Origin: Kytococcus aerolatus | GTDB lineage: Bacteria > Actinomycetota > Actinomycetes > Actinomycetales > Dermatophilaceae | Assembly: GCF_900187395.1 (NCBI RefSeq) | Contig: NZ_FYEZ01000002.1 | Span: forward strand, 434,001 to 498,000 | Direction: 5' to 3' | Length of the DNA: 64,000 bases | Shown: positions 1-8,020 of the stretch, in pieces | How positions within the stretch are numbered: the stretch's first letter is position 1 | Layout of the letters: each line of letters begins with the position of its first letter | Notes under the pieces: generated by a model | What the model was told of the DNA's origin: nothing | What the model saw: only the letters and a program-made list of their open reading frames with translations | The model's database searches: none | Made by a program: the position numbers and the translations under genes

Positions 1-91
1 GGGCGGCGGTGAAGGGGCCGGCGAAGACCGTGGCGACATCCAGGACCCGCAGGCCGGCGAGGGGGCCCTTCGGGGTGGGTGGGCGTGACAT
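1..91 (-). CDS. CoA-transferase family III (CaiB/BaiF) protein, N-terminal fragment
   Basis: Only the first 30 codons are present; the gene runs out of the window on the left. The visible N-terminus carries LAGLRVLDVATVFAGPFTAA, which matches the opening strand and loop of family III CoA-transferases (LxGxRVLDLxxxxAGP). These enzymes move CoA between acyl groups in the cytosol, usually in organic-acid breakdown. The ATG at 91 follows a -10-like GAGAAT by 8 nt and a purine-rich GGAGAG. An IclR-family regulator lies about 165 bases away, reading toward this gene, and a palindrome overlaps the -10. The substrate cannot be told from this fragment. Confidence 0.6.
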   Translation of the reverse strand, partial: MSRPPTPKGPLAGLRVLDVATVFAGPFTAA

Positions 92-99
92 GTCTCTCC

Positions 100-116
100 A
101 TTCTCCACAATGTGGA
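100..116 (-). promoter_or_regulatory. Promoter with IclR-type operator palindrome
   Basis: TCCACA-A-TGTGGA (104-116) is a perfect 6-bp inverted repeat that abuts and partly overlaps the -10-like GAGAAT (100-105, minus strand) of the CoA-transferase gene. A wider repeat, TCTCTCCAT (93-101) and ATGGAGAGA (132-140), surrounds it. IclR proteins bind palindromes of this size, and an iclR-type gene is adjacent. The regulator-site pairing is inferred. Confidence 0.5.
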
Positions 117-183
117 CTACAGGTCCGGAATATGGAGAGAGTAGTGATGTGCGTCACCGACCACAAGGGTCTGGAGGAGATCA

Positions 184-243
184 GGTGCTCTGAGTGGCGT
201 CGGCCCCCACCACCAGGTGGGGGCCGACGCCACTCAGAGCACC
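184..243. terminator. 28-bp perfect inverted repeat, probable terminator
   Basis: Two perfect 28-base arms (184-211 and 216-243) flank a 4-base ACCA loop, just past the stop codon of the IclR-type gene. There is no T-tract. The length and perfect pairing make a very stable hairpin, most simply a terminator for the regulator gene. Confidence 0.7.
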
Positions 244-255
244 GGTGGGTCCCGG

Positions 256-1017
256 TCAGATGGGGAAGGTGCCGCCCAGGTCCCCGGTGGTGGCGCGGGC
301 TGCTGCGAGGACCCCGGTGATCGCGGTCTCCAGGTGCTCGGCCTCCTCGAAGCGGGTGAGCGTCCCGCTGACCGTGAGTGCCGCCACCACCTCGCCGGAG
401 TCGTCCAGGACGGGGGCGGACGCCGCGGCCAGCTCGGCCTCCCGCTCGCCCAGACCCACCGCATAGCCTCGGGCGCGGACCTCCCGGAGCTGCTGGGTGA
501 AGCGCTCCTCGTCGAAGGGGTCGCCGGCCTCCTCCGCGCTACGGCGCACCAGGTCCACGGCATCCGGCCGCCAGGCCAGCAGGGACCGGCTCGAAGAGCC
601 CTTGTGGAGGGGCAGGTGCACGCCGACCTGTGCGGCGGAACGGACCGGCCGCGTGCTCTCCTCGAGGTGCACCGGGACCCGGTCGGAGCTCACCAGCACC
701 TGCAGCTCGACGGTCTCGTTGATCTGGTTACGCAGATCCACCATGTGGGGTCGAGCCGCCCTCAGAGCCTCCTGGCCCACCGTCACCAGCCCCCCGAGGT
801 GCAGGAGGGCCGGGCCCAGGGAGTACCCGTGGCCCGTGGGGGTCACCAGACCGTGGGCGGCCATCGCCTTCATGAGCCGGTACGCGGTGGGCGTCGTCAT
901 GCCCGTGATCCGTGCGGCGGTCGGCGGGTCCAGGGTCTCGGTGCGCTCGTCGTAGGCGTTGAGGATGGCCATGACCTTGTCCAGGACGCCGACGTCGGTG
1001 CTCGTCATGGAGGTCAT
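256..1017 (-). CDS. IclR-family transcriptional regulator
   Basis: The 253-residue product is the usual IclR length. Residues about 8-70 form the winged helix (LDKVMAILNAYDE, then TTPTAYRLMKAMAAHGLV as the recognition-helix region), and residues 80-250 the GAF-like effector domain with ETVELQVLV, HLPLHKGSSSRSLLA and the late TVSGTLTRF stretch. The start at 1017 is preferred over the in-frame ATG at 1008 because CACACT lies 8 nt upstream of it, as in other genes here. The likely target is the nearby CoA-transferase gene, through the palindrome at 104-116. The ligand is unknown. Confidence 0.85.
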   Translation of the reverse strand: MTSMTSTDVGVLDKVMAILNAYDERTETLDPPTAARITGMTTPTAYRLMKAMAAHGLVTPTGHGYSLGPALLHLGGLVTVGQEALRAARPHMVDLRNQINETVELQVLVSSDRVPVHLEESTRPVRSAAQVGVHLPLHKGSSSRSLLAWRPDAVDLVRRSAEEAGDPFDEERFTQQLREVRARGYAVGLGEREAELAAASAPVLDDSGEVVAALTVSGTLTRFEEAEHLETAITGVLAAARATTGDLGGTFPI

Positions 1018-1137
1018 GATGCCCGAGTGTGCCGGCCCTGCAGGGGAGGTCGCCCACCGGGTCCGTGGCTCCACCTCGGTCGTGGCCCTCGGGGGTGGGG
1101 TGCACCGGGTGCCGGCGCCGGGTGGGAGAATCCGCCC

Positions 1138-2370
1138 GTGCCCCAGCTCCCCGACGGTGACCCCGCCCCGAGCGACGGTGCCCTGCCCGGTGCTGCCCTG
1201 AGCCGCCTGTCCGAGGGCACCTTCTCCCTCTACCTCCACGTGCCCTACTGCTCGGTGCGGTGCGGGTACTGCGACTTCAACACGTACACGCTCACCGAGC
1301 TGGGGGACGCCACCGGCGCCTCGCTGGCCACCTGGGTGGATGCGGTGGAGGTCGAGCTGGACCTCGCCCGCCGCGTGCTCACCGCCGACGGGCGGGCCGC
1401 CCCCGTGGTGGACACGGTCTTCGTCGGGGGTGGGACGCCCTCCCTGCTCGGTGCCACGGACCTGGGGCGGGCGCTGGCCGCCGTCCGCGAGCGCTTCGCC
1501 GTGGCCCCGGACCTGGAGGTCACCAGCGAGGCGAATCCCGACCAGGTCGACGCCGCCTTCGCGCGGCAGCTGGCCGCCGCCGGATACACCCGGCTCTCGG
1601 TGGGGATGCAGTCCGCGGTGCCGCACGTCTTGGCCACCCTGGACCGGACGCACCGCCCCGAGAACGTCGAGCGGGCGGTCTCCGCGGCCCGGGCGGCGGG
1701 GCTCGCGGTGTCGGTGGACCTCATCCACGGCACGCCGGGGGAGAGCGTCGAGGACTGGCGCACGAGCCTGGAGGCGGCGATCGCGCTGGCCCCGGACCAC
1801 GTCTCGGCCTATGCCCTGACCGTCGAGGAGGGCACCGCTCTGCACCGCCGTGTCGTCCGGGGCGAGCTGCCCACTCCCGACGAGGACGACCAGGCCACCA
1901 AGTACGAGCTGGCCGACGAGCTGCTCGGCGCAGCGGGCTACGCCTGGTACGAGCTGTCCAACTGGGCCCGGACCGAGCGGGGTCGCTGCCGCCACAACGA
2001 GCACTACTGGGACGGCGGGCACTGGTGGGGTGTCGGCCCCGGCGCGCACAGCCACGTCGGGGGGGTGCGCTTCTGGAACGTCAAGCACCCCCGGGCCTGG
2101 GCCGACCGACTGGGGGGCGGGGACTCCCCGGCGGCCGGGCGTGAGCTCCTCACCGCCGAGCAGGTCACCGAGGAGCGCGTCATGCTCGGGATCCGCCGCC
2201 GGGAGGGCCTGTCGGTCGAGGCCGTCCCCCGGTCCGGCCGGTCGGCGGTGGCGCCGCTCATCGCCGACGGCCTCCTGGACGGACAAGCCGCCCTCGCCGG
2301 GCAGCTGGTGCTGACGCAGCGAGGGCGGCTCCTGGCCGACCTGGTGACCTTCCGCCTGCTGGGGCTCTGA
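1138..2370 (+). CDS. hemW: Radical SAM heme chaperone HemW-like protein
   Basis: The 410-residue protein has the HemW signature: YLHVPYCSVRCGYCDF with the 4Fe-4S ligands C38, C42 and C45, then the SAM-binding FVGGGTPSLL, and a C-terminal HemN_C-like domain (EERVMLGIRRREGLSVEAV). The F after the CxYCD motif and the lack of an extra upstream cysteine favour the heme chaperone HemW over oxygen-independent coproporphyrinogen oxidase HemN. It would hand heme to respiratory enzymes in the cytosol. The GTG start at 1138 follows GAGAAT by 6 nt, consistent with a leaderless message. In actinobacteria hemW commonly lies close to hrcA and dnaJ, as here. Confidence 0.9.
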   Translation: MPQLPDGDPAPSDGALPGAALSRLSEGTFSLYLHVPYCSVRCGYCDFNTYTLTELGDATGASLATWVDAVEVELDLARRVLTADGRAAPVVDTVFVGGGTPSLLGATDLGRALAAVRERFAVAPDLEVTSEANPDQVDAAFARQLAAAGYTRLSVGMQSAVPHVLATLDRTHRPENVERAVSAARAAGLAVSVDLIHGTPGESVEDWRTSLEAAIALAPDHVSAYALTVEEGTALHRRVVRGELPTPDEDDQATKYELADELLGAAGYAWYELSNWARTERGRCRHNEHYWDGGHWWGVGPGAHSHVGGVRFWNVKHPRAWADRLGGGDSPAAGRELLTAEQVTEERVMLGIRRREGLSVEAVPRSGRSAVAPLIADGLLDGQAALAGQLVLTQRGRLLADLVTFRLLGL

Positions 2371-2411
2371 GCGGGGCCAGCGGGTCGGGGTGCCCGGCGG
2401 GTGGTTCCGGT

Positions 2412-2834
2412 TCAGCCGTTGAGGGCGGCCTGCATCTTCTGCATGACCTCCGACTCGGCCGGGGCGACGCCCTTCGAGGCGTTCGCGGTGGCCTCCATGG
2501 CCTCGGTCATCACGGCGCGGAAGGCCTCGAGGTCGGTCGGGTTGGCCTGCAGGATCTGCGTGGCCTCACGCAGCTCCTCGAGGATCGCCTGCTCCCGCTC
2601 GGCGGCGTCGCTGGCCTGCGGCGGGGTGGGGAAGCCGCCGTCCTGGAGGATCTCGCGGATCGACTCCGGTGCCTTGGCCAGCACCTGCGAGCCGGCCCAG
2701 CTCTCCTTGAGGGCGGCCAGGAGCCCGGGGTCGGCCGCGGTCACCAAGGCGATCGCCCCCATGGCGGCGGTCTTGACGGTCTTCTTCTGCTCGTCGGTGT
2801 ACGGGGTGGGCGTGGCGTTCTGCATCTCGGTCAT
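2412..2834 (-). CDS. Conserved hypothetical protein, 140 residues
   Basis: I do not recognise the family. The protein is mostly helical and soluble, with no signal peptide or membrane segment. It has an acidic, glutamate- and alanine-rich middle (ASDAAEREQAILEELREATQ) and a methionine-rich C-terminus. The start at 2834 is supported by CACGAT 6 nt upstream, the same spacing and hexamer as the next minus-strand gene. It is convergent with hemW and separated from the DUF4870 gene by a strong hairpin, so it is probably transcribed alone. Confidence 0.75.
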   Translation of the reverse strand: MTEMQNATPTPYTDEQKKTVKTAAMGAIALVTAADPGLLAALKESWAGSQVLAKAPESIREILQDGGFPTPPQASDAAEREQAILEELREATQILQANPTDLEAFRAVMTEAMEATANASKGVAPAESEVMQKMQAALNG

Positions 2835-2855
2835 GGCCCCATCGTGCGCACAGAT

Positions 2856-2886
2856 CGGGGCGCCCCACCAGCGGTGGGGCGCCCCG
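2856..2886. terminator. 14-bp GC hairpin terminator
   Basis: Arms at 2856-2869 and 2873-2886 pair perfectly around a 3-base loop. It sits just after the end of the DUF4870 gene (minus strand) and before the promoter of the 140-residue gene. There is no T-tract. Confidence 0.65.
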
Positions 2887-2927
2887 AGGCGCTGGGTGTG
2901 ATCATGCCCTCACACGGGGCACCGTGC

Positions 2928-3497
2928 TCAGCGCAAGACGGGAATCTGCAGGGGGTACTCGTAGGCCTCACCGTTCGATGCCCTGATGGTCGCGTGGATG
3001 GTGCACCAGAGGTACACGATGCCGATCACCAACCAGCCCGGGATCGCGATGAGGAGACCCAGTCCGAGGGTGAGGAAGGCAAGGATGAAGAGTGCCCAGA
3101 AGGCGATCGAGACGGTCAGGTTGAAGTTGAACGACCCTGCAGCGGCTCGGCGGACGAAGGCGCTCTTGTCCTTGTAGAAGAGCCAGATGAGCAGGGGGCC
3201 GAGGAAGCCGCCGAAGCTCACCGACACGATGTTGGCGATCACCGAGGACAGGTGCGCCAGGATCGCCATGGTCCGGTCGGTGTCCGAGGCCTGGTGGCCG
3301 AACCCGCCGGCCGGGTACTGACCGGGGAACTGCGGACCGCCCGGGGCGTACCCGCCGGGCTGGCCGTGGGGCTGCTGCCCGGCGTCCGGGGTCGTCGAAC
3401 CGTAGGGGCTCGAGCCGTGCGAGGTCGAGCCGTGGGGGAGGGACCCGGGTCCCTGGGGGTGCGGGTCCTGGCCGGGGGGCGGAGGAGGCGTCGTCAT
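2928..3497 (-). CDS. DUF4870 domain membrane protein with Pro/Gly-rich N-terminus
   Basis: The 189-residue protein starts with about 75 residues rich in Pro, Gly, Ser, His and Gln (no domain, probably disordered and cytoplasmic). A DUF4870 domain follows: DRTMAILAHLSSVIANIV and WLFYKDKSAFVRRAAAGSFN are typical. Three or four hydrophobic segments are visible. The function of the family is unknown. The ATG at 3497 is chosen because CACGAT lies 6 nt upstream and because the frame upstream of it has no family similarity. Confidence 0.85.
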   Translation of the reverse strand: MTTPPPPPGQDPHPQGPGSLPHGSTSHGSSPYGSTTPDAGQQPHGQPGGYAPGGPQFPGQYPAGGFGHQASDTDRTMAILAHLSSVIANIVSVSFGGFLGPLLIWLFYKDKSAFVRRAAAGSFNFNLTVSIAFWALFILAFLTLGLGLLIAIPGWLVIGIVYLWCTIHATIRASNGEAYEYPLQIPVLR

Positions 3498-3570
3498 GGC
3501 TCCATCGTGCCCTGTCCCGGGGTGCGGACGCGTCCACCCTGCGGCGGGTTGTGGACCACCGGTGGGCGCC

Positions 3571-4440
3571 TCAGCCCAGCGGGAGGTCACCGACGGTCAC
3601 GAAGTCGATGAGCTCCTCGACCCGCCCCAGCAGCTCCGGCTCGAGGTGGGTGTAGTCGTCCACGCTCGCGAGGATGCGCTGCCATCCGCGGGCCACGTCG
3701 GCCTGGCTGCTGTGCGGCCACCCCAGGTGCGCCAGGATCCCGTGCTTCCAGGACTGCCCCTTGGGGATCACCGGCCACTGCTCCAGCCCGAGGCGCTCCG
3801 GACGCACCGACTGCCACACGTCGACGTAGGGGTGGCCGACGATCCGCACGTGCCGGGCGTAGCGGGGGGTGCGGCGCGCCTCCTCGACGACCCGCCACTC
3901 CTTGGTGCCGGGCACGAGGTGGTCCACGAGCACCCCCATCCGCCGGTCCGCGGTCGGCCGGAAGTCCTCGATGACGCCGCGCAGGTCGTCCACCCCGTCG
4001 AGCATCTCCACGACGACGCCCTCCACGCGCAGGTCGTCGCCCCACACCTTCTCGACGAGCTCGGCGTCGTGCTTGCCCTCGACGAAGATGCGCGAGCCGA
4101 CCGCCACCCGGGCGGGGGCGGCCTCGACCGCCCTCGAGCCCGAGGCGGTGCGCTCGGGGCGCCGCGGTGCCGGGTCGGCCTTCGGGGCCACGAGGCGCAC
4201 CGGCTGCCCGTCCATCCAGAAGCCACCCCCGAGCGGGAAGGCACGGACCTTTCCCTGCGCGTCCTCCAGGTGGACGACGTGCTTCCCGCCGGCCTTCTCC
4301 ACGGCCACCACGGCACCGACCCAGCCGGTGGCCACGTCCTCGACCACGAGATCCCGGACGGCCTCCACCTCCCGGCTCCGGCCGCGGGGCGGGCGCTTCC
4401 AGTCACCGGCGAGGACGTCGTTGCCATACCTGTCGTGCAT
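3571..4440 (-). CDS. DUF3097 family protein
   Basis: The 289-residue product begins MHDRYGNDVLAGDWKRP and contains VGSRIFVEGKHDAELVEKVW, a Toprim-like stretch (acidic VEGKHD motif), with HPYVDVWQSVRPERLGL further on. These are hallmarks of the actinobacterial DUF3097 family. The Toprim-like feature suggests a nucleic-acid role, but no activity is established. TACCCT (4447-4452) precedes the ATG by 6 nt, so the message is probably leaderless. The gene is divergent from hrcA and shares its short intergenic region. Confidence 0.88.
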   Translation of the reverse strand: MHDRYGNDVLAGDWKRPPRGRSREVEAVRDLVVEDVATGWVGAVVAVEKAGGKHVVHLEDAQGKVRAFPLGGGFWMDGQPVRLVAPKADPAPRRPERTASGSRAVEAAPARVAVGSRIFVEGKHDAELVEKVWGDDLRVEGVVVEMLDGVDDLRGVIEDFRPTADRRMGVLVDHLVPGTKEWRVVEEARRTPRYARHVRIVGHPYVDVWQSVRPERLGLEQWPVIPKGQSWKHGILAHLGWPHSSQADVARGWQRILASVDDYTHLEPELLGRVEELIDFVTVGDLPLG

Positions 4441-4446
4441 GCGTGC

Positions 4447-4452
4447 AGGGTA
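4447..4452 (-). promoter_or_regulatory. -10 hexamer TACCCT of the DUF3097 gene
   Basis: TACCCT on the minus strand lies 6 nt before the ATG at 4440. This is the strict TANNNT type of the start-site pattern seen across the window and implies transcription starting at or next to the start codon. Confidence 0.55.
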
Positions 4453-4466
4453 CGCGGCAGGGTCGC

Positions 4467-4498
4467 TAGACTTGGCACTTGGAGCCAGAGAGTGCCAG
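4467..4498 (+). promoter_or_regulatory. hrcA promoter with CIRCE element
   Basis: TTGGCACTT (4472-4480), a 9-base spacer and GAGTGCCAG (4490-4498) reproduce the CIRCE layout TTAGCACTC-N9-GAGTGCTAA, with a perfect TGGCACT/AGTGCCA core. A -10-like TAGACT ends at 4472, so the transcription start would lie inside the element, an ideal place for HrcA repression. HrcA is encoded 70 bases downstream. Confidence 0.82.
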
Positions 4499-4567
4499 CA
4501 CGCTCCCCGCAGAGCGTCCGCATCCTGCCGGCCCAGCAGTGCCGACTCGACCTGGGGAAGGAGCCCG

Positions 4568-5590
4568 ATGTCCACCGACCGCCGCCTCCGGGTCCTGCGT
4601 GCCATCGTCGAGGACCACGTCCGCACCAGCGAGCCGGTGGGTTCCCGCGCCCTGCTCGAGCGGCACGGGCTGGGCGTCTCGGCCGCCACGGTGCGCAACG
4701 ACATGGCCCAGCTCGAGGCCGAGGGTCTCATCCAGGCCCCCCACACCTCCGCCGGCCGGGTGCCCACCGACGCCGGCTACCGCCGCTTCGTCGACTCCAT
4801 CGACGAGGTGCGCTCCCTGCGCCCCGCCGAGCGGCGCGCGATCAAGGACTTCCTCGCCGACCCGACCGACCTGGACGACGTGGTCGAGCGCACCGTCCGG
4901 CTCCTGGCCATGCTCACCCGGCAGGTGGCGGTCGTCCAGTACCCCTCCCTGACCCGCAGCGTGCTCCAGCACGTCGAGCTCGTCCCGATGGGGGAGCGGC
5001 TCATGATCGTGCTCATCACCGACACGGGCCGGGTCGAGCAGCGACTGGTGGACCTGCCCGAGGGCACCGACGCCGAGGACATCCGGGGGCTGCGCGACCT
5101 GGTGAACGGTGCTGCCAGCGGTCGCACCTTCACCGAGGTGCACACCGCCCTGGAGGCGCTGCGCGCCGACCGTCCCGGTGAGCACCTGCTGGGCGTGGTG
5201 TGCACGGTCGTCGAGTCCACCCTGACCGAGGAGCGGGAGGAACGCGTGGCGCTGGCCGGCACCTCGAGCCTGGTGCGGCACACGACCGACTTCGGGCCGG
5301 CCCTCGAGGAGGTCGTCCAGGCGCTGGAGGAACACGTGGTGCTCCTCCGGTTGTTGCAGCACACGCAGCCCGGCGAGGGGCTGCTCCTCGAACCCTCGGT
5401 CGCCGTCACCATCGGCACCGAGAACGACCACTCGGGCCTCACCACGGCCTCGGTGGTGAGCACCACCTACGGTGCGGACGGCGTGGGCGCCCTGGGCGTC
5501 CTCGGTCCGACGCGCATGGACTACCCGGGCACGATGGGAGCGGTCCGCGCCGTGGCGAGCTATCTCTCCGAGGTGCTCGACAACCGCTGA
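4568..5590 (+). CDS. hrcA: Heat-inducible transcription repressor HrcA
   Basis: The 340-residue protein has the HrcA N-terminal winged helix ([20 protein letters not shown], then [19 protein letters not shown] and [18 protein letters not shown]) and the C-terminal GAF-like dimer domain, ending [20 protein letters not shown]. It represses chaperone genes by binding CIRCE, and its stability depends on GroEL in studied species. The ATG follows GGAAGGAG at good spacing. A CIRCE element upstream implies autoregulation, and dnaJ follows 88 bases later, so both are probably controlled together. Confidence 0.97.
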   Translation: MSTDRRLRVLRAIVEDHVRTSEPVGSRALLERHGLGVSAATVRNDMAQLEAEGLIQAPHTSAGRVPTDAGYRRFVDSIDEVRSLRPAERRAIKDFLADPTDLDDVVERTVRLLAMLTRQVAVVQYPSLTRSVLQHVELVPMGERLMIVLITDTGRVEQRLVDLPEGTDAEDIRGLRDLVNGAASGRTFTEVHTALEALRADRPGEHLLGVVCTVVESTLTEEREERVALAGTSSLVRHTTDFGPALEEVVQALEEHVVLLRLLQHTQPGEGLLLEPSVAVTIGTENDHSGLTTASVVSTTYGADGVGALGVLGPTRMDYPGTMGAVRAVASYLSEVLDNR

Positions 5591-5678
5591 CCCCACCGGT
5601 CCGCAGGGCGTCCGCGCCCACCCGCACAGCCCAGAACCGTCCCCGACCCGGGCACCGCAGCAGCGGTGCGGAGAGCTG

Positions 5679-6809
5679 ATGAACGACTACTACGAGATCC
5701 TCGGTGTGTCCCGCGACGCGAGCGCGGAGGACATCAAGCGCGCCTACCGGCGCAAGGCCCGCCAGCTGCACCCCGACGTCGCCCCCGGCCGGGAGGACGA
5801 GTTCAAGCAGGTCGGCCAGGCCTACGACGTGCTGGGCGACCCGGCGAAGAAGGCGGCCTACGACCGTGGCTCGGACCCCTACGCCGACCCGACCGCCGGC
5901 TTCGGCGGAGCCGGCGGTGCGTTCACCTTCTCCGACATCATGGACGCCTTCTTCGGCGGCCAGGGCGGGGCCCCGGGGCCCCGCAGCCGCCAGCAGCCGG
6001 GGCAGGACGCCCTCGTCCGGCTCGACGTGCCGCTGCGGACCGCGGTCTTCGGCAACACCGAGGACCTCACCGTCGAGACGGCCGTGCTGTGCACCACCTG
6101 CCAGGGCGACGGCTGCGCCGAGGGTTCGGGCACCCGCACCTGCGACGTCTGCCAGGGCGTCGGGCACGTGCAGCAGGTGCAGCGCTCCTTCCTCGGCCAG
6201 GTCATGACCACCCGTCCGTGCTCGGCCTGCCAGGGGGTGGGTGAGACGATCATCGAGCCCTGTGTGGACTGCCACGGCGACGGACGGGTGCGCGAGCGCC
6301 GCACGCTCAAGGTGAAGGTCCCCGCCGGCGTGGACACCGGCACCCGCATCCAGCTGGCCGGCCAGGGCGAGGTCGGCCCCGGGGGCGGCCCCGCCGGCAG
6401 CCTGTACGTGGAGATCCACGTGGAGCCCGACTCCACCTTCGTCCGCGAGGGCGACGACCTGCACTGCTCGGTCGAGCTGCCGATGACCGCGGCGGCGCTG
6501 GGCACCACCGCCACGGTCGAGACCTTCGACGGGCCCGAGCAGGTCGAGATCCCCGCCGGCACCCAGCACGGCGAGGTCTTCACCCTCCGCGCCCAGGGCG
6601 TCGGGCACCTGCGCCGCGAGGGCCGTGGTGACCTGCACGTCCACGCCGACGTGCGCACCCCCACCCGGCTGGACGGCCGCCAGCGCGAGCTGCTCCAGGA
6701 GCTGGCCTCCCTCCGCAGCGAGGACGGGGCCACCGGCACCATCACCTCGATGGACGACCACCGCGGCTCCTTCTTCGGCCGCCTCCGCGACGCGTTCTCG
6801 GGGCGCTGA
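5679..6809 (+). CDS. dnaJ: Molecular chaperone DnaJ (type I)
   Basis: The 376-residue protein has the J domain with HPD at 31-33, a Gly/Phe region ([20 protein letters not shown]), four CxxCxGxG zinc repeats ([32 protein letters not shown]) and the two C-terminal peptide-binding barrels. It stimulates DnaK ATP hydrolysis and delivers unfolded clients. As in many actinobacteria, this is the hrcA-linked copy (often called dnaJ2), separate from a dnaK-grpE-dnaJ operon, which is not in this window. It overlaps rsmE by one base (TGATG). Confidence 0.97.
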   Translation: MNDYYEILGVSRDASAEDIKRAYRRKARQLHPDVAPGREDEFKQVGQAYDVLGDPAKKAAYDRGSDPYADPTAGFGGAGGAFTFSDIMDAFFGGQGGAPGPRSRQQPGQDALVRLDVPLRTAVFGNTEDLTVETAVLCTTCQGDGCAEGSGTRTCDVCQGVGHVQQVQRSFLGQVMTTRPCSACQGVGETIIEPCVDCHGDGRVRERRTLKVKVPAGVDTGTRIQLAGQGEVGPGGGPAGSLYVEIHVEPDSTFVREGDDLHCSVELPMTAAALGTTATVETFDGPEQVEIPAGTQHGEVFTLRAQGVGHLRREGRGDLHVHADVRTPTRLDGRQRELLQELASLRSEDGATGTITSMDDHRGSFFGRLRDAFSGR

Positions 6810-7564
6810 TGACCCTCCCGCTCTTCCTGGCGGAGGGGGACCTCCCCGGCACCGGGCACCGGATGACCCTGGCCGGGGACGAGGGCCGGCATGCCGCCAC
6901 CGTCCAACGCCTGGCGGTGGGGGAGGAGCTCCTCGTGGCGGACGGCGCCGGGCGCGCCGTCCGCGGGGAGGTCGTGGCCACCGCGAAGTCCTCGCTGGAG
7001 CTGGAGGTGCTCGAGACGCTCGCCGAGGAGGCGCCCACACCCCGCTTCGAGCTGGTGCAGGCGCTGGCCAAGGCGGGGCGGGCCGAGCAGTCGCTGGAGA
7101 CCTCTGTCGAGCTCGGGGTGGACGTGGTCGTGCCCTGGCAGGCCGATCGCAGCATCTCCCGCTGGGCCGGGCCGAAGGCGGAGAAGGGGCGGGCCAAGTG
7201 GCAGCACGTGGTGCGCGCGGCCACCAAGCAGGCCCGCCGCTTCCGCGAGGCCCCGGTCGAGGAGCTCGTGACCAGCCCCGGCCTCGTCGAGCGGGTCCGG
7301 GCGGGGGCCGAGCGAGGCGAGCTGACCCTCGTCCTCCACGAGGTCGCCACCGACCCCCTGCTGCAGGTGGTCGAGCGGACGGGGGCTGCCGAGGCGTCGC
7401 TGGTCCGGCTGGTCATCGGACCCGAGGGCGGCATCAGCCCCGAGGAGATCGACGCCCTCGTCGCGGCCGGTGGGCACCCGGTCGTGCTCGGCCCCCACGT
7501 GCTCCGGACCTCCACCGCCGGTCCGGCCGCGCTGGCGGTCCTCGGCGCCCTGACCCGTTGGTGA
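6809..7564 (+). CDS. rsmE: 16S rRNA (uracil-1498-N3)-methyltransferase RsmE
   Basis: The 251-residue protein has the PUA-like N-terminus (GHRMTLAGDEGRHAATVQRL) and a SPOUT knot ending with LVIGPEGGISPEEI and VLGPHVLRTSTAGPAAL, the RsmE S-adenosylmethionine site. The family methylates N3 of U1498 in the decoding region of 16S rRNA. The start codon shares a base with the dnaJ stop codon, so translation is coupled. The hrcA-dnaJ-rsmE order is widely conserved. Confidence 0.95.
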   Translation: MTLPLFLAEGDLPGTGHRMTLAGDEGRHAATVQRLAVGEELLVADGAGRAVRGEVVATAKSSLELEVLETLAEEAPTPRFELVQALAKAGRAEQSLETSVELGVDVVVPWQADRSISRWAGPKAEKGRAKWQHVVRAATKQARRFREAPVEELVTSPGLVERVRAGAERGELTLVLHEVATDPLLQVVERTGAAEASLVRLVIGPEGGISPEEIDALVAAGGHPVVLGPHVLRTSTAGPAALAVLGALTRW

Positions 7565-7588
7565 GCCGGCGTCAGTAGGGTGAGCGGC

Positions 7589-7951
7589 ATGAGTGCACCC
7601 CAGACCCAGGACGACTGCCTGTTCTGCCAGATCGTGACCGGGAGCATCCCGAACGACACCGTGGTCGAGACCGAGCGCGTGCTGGCCTTCCGCGACATCC
7701 AGCCGCAGGCGCCCACCCACGTGCTCGTCATCCCCAAGGACCACCACGCCACCCTGGCGGCGGTCGCGGTGGACGACCCGCAGCTGGCCTCCGAGCTGCT
7801 GGCGGTCGTGCCGCAGGTGGCGTCCGCCGAGGGGCTGGAGGTGGACGGCTACCGCGTCGTGGCGAACACCGGCACGCACGGGCAGCAGACCGTCCACCAC
7901 GTGCACCTGCACGTCCTGGGCGGTCGCCAGCTGCAGTGGCCGCCCGGCTGA
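7589..7951 (+). CDS. HIT-family nucleotide-binding hydrolase
   Basis: The 120-residue protein has CLFCQIVTGSIPNDTVVE at the N-terminus and the histidine triad HHVHLHVLGGRQL near the C-terminus, typical of HinT-like purine nucleoside phosphoramidases. The ATG at 7589 is preferred over the in-frame GTG at 7580, because TAGGGT (7576-7581) then sits 7 nt upstream as a -10. The gene therefore seems to have its own promoter inside the run from hrcA to uppS. Confidence 0.93.
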   Translation: MSAPQTQDDCLFCQIVTGSIPNDTVVETERVLAFRDIQPQAPTHVLVIPKDHHATLAAVAVDDPQLASELLAVVPQVASAEGLEVDGYRVVANTGTHGQQTVHHVHLHVLGGRQLQWPPG

Positions 7952-8005
7952 CCGTCCGGGTGGGGTGGCCGGCCCCTCGGCCCTCTCGGCGTCGGGGGGC
8001 CCGAC

Positions 8006-8011
8006 TAGACT
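8006..8011 (+). promoter_or_regulatory. -10 hexamer TAGACT of phoH
   Basis: TAGACT lies 9 nt before the phoH ATG. The transcript would begin a few bases before, or at, the start codon. This is the probable start of the phoH-ybeY-corC-era-recO-uppS operon. Confidence 0.55.
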
Positions 8012-8020
8012 GGACGGAAC

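Noticed and set aside
1138-2370. Oxygen-independent coproporphyrinogen oxidase HemN
   Set aside because: The CxxxCxxC context and length match HemW heme chaperones better.
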